Positions 59,001 through 64,000 of a stretch of 64,000 nucleotides of DNA are shown piece by piece. Positions within the stretch are counted from its first letter, which is position 1. Every line of letters starts with the position of its first letter. The stretch is from the NCBI RefSeq assembly GCF_011044495.1, contig NZ_CP049143.1:7254001-7318000 (forward strand). The letters are read 5' to 3'. The notes under the pieces are model-generated. The model was not told where the DNA came from. It ran no database searches and saw only the letters and a program-made list of their open reading frames with translations. The position numbers and the translations under genes are program-made. This stretch comes from Roseimicrobium sp. ORNL1 (GTDB lineage Bacteria; Verrucomicrobiota; Verrucomicrobiia; Verrucomicrobiales; Verrucomicrobiaceae).

Positions 59001-60833
59001 GGAGGCGCTGAGCAGCACATGCGTGCCCTTGCCGGAAGGATTCGGCAGTACGCAGACGCCGAGCGCATTCGTCACATCCTTGCTCTGGTAGAAGGTGGTT
59101 TCCTTGTCCGCTTCGCCGTCGCCATTGGTGTCTTCCACGATGACCACGCGATCACCTTCCGGGCGCAGGATGCCCCAGGCCTTCATGGAGGAGCGGTAGT
59201 TCACACTCTCGGCAATCCACACGCGGCCCTTGGGATCGATGTCCAGATTGGTCGGATTCTGCACCATCGGTTCCGCGGCGAAGAGCGTGGCCTTCAGTCC
59301 CTTCGGCGTGGTGAATCCATCCATCTGTTCCTTGGCCTCGGCGAATCCATGAGGCTTGCCTCCACCACTGGAGCCCGCCTGCACGAGCGCGGGGGCAGGA
59401 GCGGAGGTAAACACCATGGCCACGGCCTTGTTATTCTGGGTCTGCTTTGTGCCACCGGCATCGAGCCCGATGGAGGTCTCCAGCGACTTCACCCCGGCAG
59501 GAAGGTCGAAAGCGATGACTGAATTCGAGTGCGTGCCGATGCCCAACAGGCGGCCGGACTTGCTCTTCGGCGTGTAACCTTCCACGGCCATGTCGCCGCC
59601 ACCGGTGTTGCGATTGATCACCACGCCGCCCCAGCCGCTGGTGGCCTGCTTCATCTTCACATCCGAGAGCTTCGTGCGGGTGCCGTCTTCCATCACCAGG
59701 GTGGGCTCGATCCAGTCCACCCAGTCGCAGGCGATGCCGTCCTCACCCTCGTGCACCACGAGGTAGAGTTCCTTCGCACCGGCGAGATCCACCTTGATCT
59801 CGCTCACACCGGTCGCCTTGCTGATTTCCTTTTTGAAGAGCGGCTTCGCACCGCCCTCCGGGGCCGCAGCCTGCTTGGCAGGCGCGGCGGGAGCGGGAGT
59901 AGCGGCAGGAGCCTTGGGCTTCTCGGGAAGGCCCTGTCCGGGCTTCGGATCCAGATTGGCCTTGAGGTCATCCTCGGTCACCTTGGAGGCCACACCTTCG
60001 GCAGGTACGTCAGCCTTGGCCGCCCAGGCGATGGCATTGAGCACCAGCTTGCGCTGGTCGTCATTTCCCCACCCCTTGTGGAAGTGGCCACCGGTGAAAC
60101 CGAAGCCACGTCCGCCACCCTCACGTTCCACGGCCCACGCGACATGCTGGGGCTTCTTCGCGGCAACTTCCGCACGCACATCCGGATTGCCGCTGTGGTC
60201 GCCGTCTTTCCGGCTCATGGTGCTGTCCGGGGGCACATCGCTCAGGATGGGCGTCACGCCTTCCATGTTCCGGCGGAAGCGCATGTGGAAGTACCACTCG
60301 TCATTCGTGGAGAAGGGCTTCACGCCGCTGCTGATGGGGTGCTTCGGCAGTTCCTTGAAGTTCGCGTCCCAGTGCGGGTTCACGCTCCAGTTCACTTCAA
60401 AGGCGCCGCCGAGCCAGTCGATGAATTCGTTGTTCCCCTTCTGGAGGGTGGGCTCCACGGCGTAGTGCAGGCACACGAAACCCGCGCCGCGCTTCATCTC
60501 CTTGTCGAGCTGTTCCAGGCGGTTCTCCTGCAGCGCTGGGTGTCCGCCACCTCCGTCCGAGTAGATGAGGATGGCGTCCGCCTTCGCGAGAACCTCGGGG
60601 GTGGGCCACTGGCCATTCAGGAGCACGGTGGGCTCCACGGGCAGGCCGCTCTCCTTCAGGCACTTGGCCAGGAGCTGCACGCCGGCATTGTGCTCATGCT
60701 GGCCGGGACCGTGGGACGGCTTGCCGGCAATCATGACGATGGACTTTTTCGCATCGGCGGCCTGAAGCTGCGACTGGAGGAAGCCAGCCGCGCCTAGCGC
60801 CAGGGTGAGGGCGGGGATGATGAATCGTTTCAT
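56097..60833 (-). CDS. Giant secreted PVC protein: ThuA, NPCBM, dehydrogenase, HEAT, cytochrome c
   Basis: A 1578-residue exported protein with a signal peptide (about 1-25, ending LQAADA). Domains in order: ThuA-like (about 30-275; IAGKPSHGPGQHEHNAG, HPHWD-type His residues); a Pro/Ala linker (about 300-330); an NPCBM-like carbohydrate-associated domain (about 335-480; GTHSNSVIAFDLPAG); a TIGR02604-like membrane-bound dehydrogenase beta-propeller (about 505-905; GRVWIAESVNYR, DGSLFVADWYDPG); HEAT-like helical repeats (about 930-1420); and a TIGR02603-like heme domain with CTLCH at 1451-1455. It probably oxidises or processes a sugar and passes electrons to a c-type heme; the substrate is inferred only from domain company. 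The DUF1080 gene lies upstream on the same strand, separated by a terminator. Confidence 0.9.
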   Translation of the reverse strand: MKRFIIPALTLALGAAGFLQSQLQAADAKKSIVMIAGKPSHGPGQHEHNAGVQLLAKCLKESGLPVEPTVLLNGQWPTPEVLAKADAILIYSDGGGGHPALQENRLEQLDKEMKRGAGFVCLHYAVEPTLQKGNNEFIDWLGGAFEVNWSVNPHWDANFKELPKHPISSGVKPFSTNDEWYFHMRFRRNMEGVTPILSDVPPDSTMSRKDGDHSGNPDVRAEVAAKKPQHVAWAVEREGGGRGFGFTGGHFHKGWGNDDQRKLVLNAIAWAAKADVPAEGVASKVTEDDLKANLDPKPGQGLPEKPKAPAATPAPAAPAKQAAAPEGGAKPLFKKEISKATGVSEIKVDLAGAKELYLVVHEGEDGIACDWVDWIEPTLVMEDGTRTKLSDVKMKQATSGWGGVVINRNTGGGDMAVEGYTPKSKSGRLLGIGTHSNSVIAFDLPAGVKSLETSIGLDAGGTKQTQNNKAVAMVFTSAPAPALVQAGSSGGGKPHGFAEAKEQMDGFTTPKGLKATLFAAEPMVQNPTNLDIDPKGRVWIAESVNYRSSMKAWGILRPEGDRVVIVEDTNGDGEADKETTFYQSKDVTNALGVCVLPNPSGKGTHVLLSASPNLWLLTDADGDDKAEKADIILKVGGNFDHDHNLHAVVFGPDGKFYFNFGNEGRKLLYPDGSAVVDLMGREVADAGKPYRQGMIFRCDIDLNAAKVSHVETLAHNFRNNYEVCVDSFGAAWQSDNDDDGNKGVRINAILDYGNYGYTDELTGAGWRTERTNMETEIPLRHWYQNDPGSIPNLLQTGSGSPTGILINEGSALGKQFAGELIHCDAGPRTVRAYPVKKTGAGYTAEMVDILTTNDTWYRPSDVNIAPDGSLFVADWYDPGVGGHNMGDNIAGEIRGRIYRVAPEGLAWKAATPDFNSVAGCIEALKSPNGSTRYVAWNKLYEMLQGPAFTKTVTKDKDGNESVSMKIDSAKGAVSDAEKALQLLYTNGTSRQRARALHLLIRIPGKARQYLDPALKDGDADIRATAVRELRLASILVNADAPKSNVTGTFPHIFKSGENAADVLGALVAGESNKQVLREYAITLRVVEPPQPSTSTHIEKENPANGKPGKVEIVDAAPVDKALAVWVALAKKHDGNDRWYVEALGIGAIGREDACLKAWLDSVGKDGWNGPAGRDIIWRTRSSVSSQFLAALLTNAKSEEATLPRYLRAFDFIPASEEKNVALLKVATGNEKRIALAGEALKRLRNTPYKDKPEVQAALDSVLTSAKGTPTYIEMVEDFGITGKNAELLEAALKDIKDPRAQDAVKLLLKQPEGRKLLGDTLAGKDAESLIALLGASGDKGAVKLLSDILTDTKREAPVRSGAVKALSLSVPGATALVEMSEGGKFPEDMKANAGTALSMVQYPGISERVSKAFPTPQVAGGQALPSIAELVKLKGNAAKGKEVFARAQSSCTLCHRAGDVGVDFGPGLGEIGSKLGKEVLFEAILNPNAGVSMGFETWSITLKNGQSAMGIIRSETNDQLVLALPGGVANTFEKRLIDKRDKLPMSMMPTGLQALFSQDDLVNLVEYLSSLKAKTVKK

Positions 60834-60980
60834 GCTGCTTATTTCAAAACCAAAACAAAGGCCCGGGGCCGGGCGATGAGGGTGGAGAGAAACGGGCCTC
60901 GCTGCGAAACCCTTTCGGGGGAGGTGGAGCTACAGCGAGACGCGGGGAAGAAGCCTTGCGGAACCTGCGGCAAAAGGAAA

Positions 60981-61017
60981 GAAAAAAGCCACAGTCGCGC
61001 GCGGGCGACTGTGGCTG
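60981..61017 (-). terminator. Terminator downstream of the DUF1080 gene
   Basis: On the minus strand AGCCACAGTCGC and GCGACTGTGGCT pair around a short GC-rich loop (61016 back to 60988), followed by TTTTTTC. It separates the DUF1080 gene from the giant cytochrome gene, so the two are not one simple operon. Confidence 0.88.
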
Positions 61018-61048
61018 GAGATGCGTTACGCAGTGGGAGGTAAACTAG

Positions 61049-61786
61049 TTACTTCGACTCCTTGAGGATCAGATCCTTGAACTGCACCACCATGGGCGGC
61101 CCAGCGTGGATCTGCAAGGCGAGGATGCCGGTCTTGGCGGCATTGGCGCTGTCTTCGTCCGTCACGTCGATGGTCTGCTTGCCGTTGATGAAATGCTGGA
61201 GGTGGTTGCCCTTGGCGACGATCTTGTACTCGTTCCAGTCCTCCGCCTTGATGGAGGCCTGGATTTCATCGCTGTTGCCCACGGAGCCGGTCACTTCCAC
61301 CACGGGCTTCTTGCCGTCCGGGCCGGGCTTGATGGTGGTCTTCTCACCACGCTTGGCCAGGATGCCGCGGCCTTTTTCTTCATACAGGATGCCGCTGTAG
61401 GTCTTGCCGGCCTCGAAGTCGGCCTGGTAACCGCTGACGATGGGGCCATGCTCGCCCTTCGGGAGTTCCTTGCTGCGGTACTGCACACCGCTGTTCCCCG
61501 CGACGATGCGGTACTTGAAGGTCAGCTCGAAGTCACCCACGGTGCCGTCCTTCCACACGAGGAAGGTGTTGTGCTTCAGGGTGCTCTTCTTGTCCTCGGG
61601 CGTGGCGCCCTTCGTGGTGCCGGTGATGGCGCCGTCCTGCACGCTCCAGAGGTCGGGATTCCCCTCCCAGCCGGTGAGGTCCTTGCCATTGAAGATGGCC
61701 TTGCCTTCATCAGCAGAGGCCACGGAAACGAGTGCCAGCGCGAGCGCTGCGGAGAACGAGAGAATGCGGGTGCGTTGCAGTTTCAT
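61049..61786 (-). CDS. DUF1080 (3-keto-disaccharide hydrolase-like) secreted protein
   Basis: A 245-residue protein; the ATG at 61786 (MKLQRTRILSFSAALALALV) begins a signal peptide, whereas the longer frame adds non-protein-like sequence. The body is the DUF1080/PF06439 concanavalin-like fold: IFNGKDLTGWEGNPDLW at the start, FELTFKYRIVAGNSGVQYRS in the middle, and WNEYKIVAKGNHLQHFINGK near the end. Members act on 3-keto sugars or beta-glucans in the periplasm, and the gene sits next to the ThuA/dehydrogenase/cytochrome fusion, which fits a 3-keto-sugar oxidation-hydrolysis route (inferred). Confidence 0.9.
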   Translation of the reverse strand: MKLQRTRILSFSAALALALVSVASADEGKAIFNGKDLTGWEGNPDLWSVQDGAITGTTKGATPEDKKSTLKHNTFLVWKDGTVGDFELTFKYRIVAGNSGVQYRSKELPKGEHGPIVSGYQADFEAGKTYSGILYEEKGRGILAKRGEKTTIKPGPDGKKPVVEVTGSVGNSDEIQASIKAEDWNEYKIVAKGNHLQHFINGKQTIDVTDEDSANAAKTGILALQIHAGPPMVVQFKDLILKESK

Positions 61787-61907
61787 GCGGGCGAGATAAA
61801 CGGAAGGTCCGGGAGGATTCCAGCGGGGAAATGAGGAAAATGATCCCTTCCGCCAAGCACGGCTGGACTCCAGAAAACTATTGCCCTGAGCCAAATTTGA
61901 GTCCCAC

Positions 61908-62207
61908 TCAACGCTTCTGCTTGCTGATGGGTACTCCGGTTGGCACGGGGATGTCCACCTCGGTTTCAAACACCTTAACTCCGAACGACATCTTCTTTTC
62001 GTAACGCCCGTCGTAATTGTCATCCATCAACAACCAGTCAGCATCTGCCCAGCCTCGGTGCGTGTGTGATTCACAATCAACCTTCCCATCACCATTCCGA
62101 TCGTAGTAGGTGATTTTCTCCGCCTTCTTCAAGGGATCATCGTCAGCTGCGTATCCAGTCGAAAGTGCCGCGGCATTCAGGAGCAGAACAATCATCGTGG
62201 TTCTCAT
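61908..62207 (-). CDS. Small secreted EF-hand-like protein
   Basis: A 99-residue protein with a signal peptide (MRTTMIVLLLNAAALSTGYA). It carries one good Ca-binding loop of EF-hand/dockerin type, YYDRNGDGKVD (Asp-x-Asn-x-Asp-Gly). A weaker second loop, LMDDNYDGRYEKKM, follows about 20 residues on. It may bind calcium in the periplasm; a partner is not apparent. It ends with a basic KQKR. Confidence 0.7.
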   Translation of the reverse strand: MRTTMIVLLLNAAALSTGYAADDDPLKKAEKITYYDRNGDGKVDCESHTHRGWADADWLLMDDNYDGRYEKKMSFGVKVFETEVDIPVPTGVPISKQKR

Positions 62208-62237
62208 CGGATTCAGGACCTGGGGGTGACAGGTTTC

Positions 62238-62594
62238 TTATGCCTCGGTCGCAGGACACCCAAATCCCAGGTGATTCCCGTCCAGATCCACGACCAGGAA
62301 ATCGCGCATGCCGTAGTCGTAGTTCTTGGGCTCGGCTTTGAAAATGGCGCCCTTGCCAGTGATCTCGGCGTAGTAGGCATCCACCTCATCACAGAAGAAA
62401 TAAGCCGTGCCACCTCCCACGGGGCGGTCATGGATGCTGTGGCCGGAGAGATGCAGGCATGCATTGCCGATCTTCACTCCGGCATAGTCGCCAAAACGAA
62501 AGTCCTCGGTGAACCCAAGGACTTCTGTGTAGTGCTTCAACGCGGCATCCACGTTGGAGACCTGGAAGACGGGGACAGCTTCAGTGGCTCTCAT
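62238..62594 (-). CDS. VOC-superfamily (glyoxalase/bleomycin-resistance) protein
   Basis: A 118-residue protein of one betaalphabetabetabeta pair unit, typical for single-domain VOC proteins. MRATEAVPVFQVSNVDAALK opens the fold, followed by YTEVLGFTEDF. LHLSGHSIHDRP and a final VVDLDGNHLGFGCP match the family's second half. It may form a domain-swapped dimer with a metal or ligand site between subunits. Substrate is unknown; the name glyoxalase is only by fold. Confidence 0.85.
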   Translation of the reverse strand: MRATEAVPVFQVSNVDAALKHYTEVLGFTEDFRFGDYAGVKIGNACLHLSGHSIHDRPVGGGTAYFFCDEVDAYYAEITGKGAIFKAEPKNYDYGMRDFLVVDLDGNHLGFGCPATEA

Positions 62595-62658
62595 GGTGAG
62601 TTTTCAGTTTTTGGTGAAGGTAGATTTCACGCTCCAGCCTCCGCGGCTTTCCCGTTCA

Positions 62659-63219
62659 CTATGCGTCCAGAAATCGGAATACTTCATCCTCCGCCCTTTC
62701 CGTGCCCGAAATATAAGAAAATGCGCCGTCGGACCTGTACGTCAGCACGTTTCCATCAGGGCAATACAACATCCATTGTTCCTGCAATTCCTCCTCATAG
62801 GGGCCGGTCAGCAACTGCCCGCCCAGATCAAACGTGAAGGAGCTACGCCCAGCTTCTGGCCGGAACTTCAGATCCGATAAGGCTTGTCCGTGGAGGATGT
62901 CGCACGCTGCCCGGATTTCGTCTCTATTGGACTCCCAAAAACAGAGCTCCCGCCGATCTTGGACGATTTGCCAACCGCAGCAATAGATCCAAAGATGCCA
63001 CTCCCCTTTTAGATGGACGATTCGGCGAAGGCGAGATTTGGGAATCTTGGGGCTGGGAGGAACCACTCTCCCAATCTCCAAACTGGGATTCCCAAATTCA
63101 AATGTGAGGAACGAACCGTGCCCCTGCTTCACGTTCCAGCAGGGCAGTCCGAACAGTTGGTCAAAGACCCTGTCGAGAATTTCCGCAACCGGAGTTTTGT
63201 GTCCTGGCGTCAAAAGCAA
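62659..63219 (-). CDS. Hypothetical protein, soluble
   Basis: A 186-residue soluble protein, not assigned to a family here. It has conserved-looking aromatic segments: LFGLPCWNVKQGHGSFLTFE, then GEWHLWIYCCGWQI with a Cys-Cys pair. No signal peptide, TM helix or catalytic motif is visible. The composition resembles small stand-alone immunity-like or Imm-type proteins, but no toxin gene is adjacent. It lies 21 bases upstream of nothing obvious; the neighbouring BI-1 gene is separate on the same strand and ends just before its start. Confidence 0.6.
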   Translation of the reverse strand: MLLTPGHKTPVAEILDRVFDQLFGLPCWNVKQGHGSFLTFEFGNPSLEIGRVVPPSPKIPKSRLRRIVHLKGEWHLWIYCCGWQIVQDRRELCFWESNRDEIRAACDILHGQALSDLKFRPEAGRSSFTFDLGGQLLTGPYEEELQEQWMLYCPDGNVLTYRSDGAFSYISGTERAEDEVFRFLDA

Positions 63220-63240
63220 CTTTTACCCGCAGGAATTCGC

Positions 63241-63975
63241 TTACCTCCGATCTGCCAGCTTCGCGAGCAGGCGCAGGATTGATACATAGAGCCACACCAG
63301 CGTCACCAGCAGGCCGAACGCGGCATACCACTCCATGAACTTCGGCGCGCCCTGTTCACAGCCGTTTTCAATAAAGTCGAAGTCCATCACGAGATTCAGT
63401 GCGGCGATCACCACGACAAAAGCACTGAAGCCGATCCCAACCAGCCCACTGCCGTGGATGTAGGGAATCTGGATATGGAAGAAGCTCAAGATCCAGGTGG
63501 CCAGGTACACGAGGAAGATGCCGCCCGTGGCCGCCACGACGCCCAGCTTGAAGTTCTCCGTCGCCCGGATGAGGCGCATGGAATACGCCGCGAGCAGTGC
63601 GAGCAACACGCCGCAGGTGAGCAGCACCGCCTGGAGCACAATGCCGTTGTACATCGTGTTGAATTGGGCCGAGAGCGCTCCGAGGAACACCCCTTGCGCG
63701 GCGGCGTACAACGGCGCCGTGATCGGCGACCAGGTCATCTTGAAAACCGTGATGAGGCAGAGGATGAGGCCAGCAATCGCACCCACCCCCATGTACATGC
63801 CGGATGAGGCAGGATTCGCCAGGGAGGCGCTCCAGGTGTAGGCCGCCGGCACGAGCAGGATCATGAGCAGCAGCACGGTCTTGTTCACCGTGCCCTGAAG
63901 GGTCATGGGATTGGTGACGCCGGATTCCACTTTCTGGAAGGTGGAATCAGAAAGGGTGGGATTCGCGGTTCTCAT
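63241..63975 (-). CDS. Bax inhibitor-1/YccA-family membrane protein
   Basis: A 244-residue protein with a soluble N-terminus (MRTANPTLSDSTFQKVESG) and seven TM helices, as expected for the BI-1-like YccA/YetJ group. MTLQGTVNKTVLLLMILLV starts TM1, YAAAQGVFLGALSAQF is the conserved glycine-rich helix, and DFDFIENGCEQGAPKFMEWY carries the acidic residues of the pH-sensing Ca2+-leak channel. It is probably an inner-membrane channel or stress modulator. The start at 63975 leaves only 25 bases to the window edge. Confidence 0.93.
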   Translation of the reverse strand: MRTANPTLSDSTFQKVESGVTNPMTLQGTVNKTVLLLMILLVPAAYTWSASLANPASSGMYMGVGAIAGLILCLITVFKMTWSPITAPLYAAAQGVFLGALSAQFNTMYNGIVLQAVLLTCGVLLALLAAYSMRLIRATENFKLGVVAATGGIFLVYLATWILSFFHIQIPYIHGSGLVGIGFSAFVVVIAALNLVMDFDFIENGCEQGAPKFMEWYAAFGLLVTLVWLYVSILRLLAKLADRR

Positions 63976-64000
63976 AAGAGAAGAGATGGGGTGAATGTGT

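Noticed and set aside
56277-60797. Long plus-strand frames (650, 343 and 422 residues) opposite the giant cytochrome gene
   Set aside because: Shadow frames of codon-biased DNA without any recognisable motif.
62659-63219. Immunity protein of a toxin system
   Set aside because: Composition is suggestive, but no toxin, Rhs or VgrG gene is adjacent, so the call was not made.

Overview
The window looks like a high-GC chromosomal segment of a Verrucomicrobia (PVC group) bacterium, probably close to Verrucomicrobium, Roseimicrobium or Prosthecobacter. The evidence is the character of the 16S/23S genes, the PVC-type cytochrome gene sets (DUF1501, DUF1549/1553, DUF1552, DUF1592-type, TIGR02603/02604-like), DUF1080, ECF sigma plus Ser/Thr-kinase pairing, and abundant intergenic hairpin repeats. 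The placement comes from reading the sequence; no database search was run. No phage, plasmid, transposase or CRISPR is visible.

Layout. 0-16 kb is housekeeping and envelope: two thioredoxins, CorA, a GT-C glycosyltransferase, a universal stress protein, an alpha/beta hydrolase, a class A penicillin-binding protein whose transpeptidase motifs are largely lost, a MidA-type methyltransferase, phosphatidylserine decarboxylase, a membrane-anchored PVC protein and a HerA-like ATPase. 16.1-21.5 kb is a complete minus-strand rrn operon (16S, tRNA-Ala, tRNA-Ile, 23S, 5S) with a candidate promoter, a terminator and readable RNA-processing stalks. 22.3-30.4 kb is a set of four secreted PVC cytochrome-associated genes.

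30.7-39.4 kb is the most unusual locus: large secreted proteins, each made of two tandem modules that resemble the N3 plus secretin region of GspD/PilQ, arranged around a LolA-like/C45 NTN-hydrolase fusion gene. One more family member, at 46.4-48.5 kb, is broken by a 4-bp tandem-repeat frameshift, and a short relic of a second C45 gene lies at 39.3 kb. All eight modules share an invariant His and an invariant Trp.

39.4-46.3 kb holds an EmrAB-type efflux pair, Ohr peroxidase, a GAF/sigma-54 activator with a four-Cys cluster and an S41 peptidase. 48.6-55.7 kb holds a TPR lipoprotein-like or periplasmic protein, an ECF sigma factor with a kinase-RDD-pseudokinase-RDD protein, and a Tat-exported phosphoesterase. 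56-64 kb holds a 1578-residue ThuA/NPCBM/dehydrogenase/HEAT/cytochrome fusion, a DUF1080 protein, small proteins and a Bax-inhibitor-1 family protein.

The PVC cytochromes, DUF1080 and ThuA/NPCBM proteins together suggest periplasmic degradation or oxidation of complex carbohydrates. Long inverted repeats built from smaller hairpins occur at 1.6, 21.9, 26.3 and 55.7 kb, and a related hairpin pair is translated as the tail of phosphatidylserine decarboxylase.
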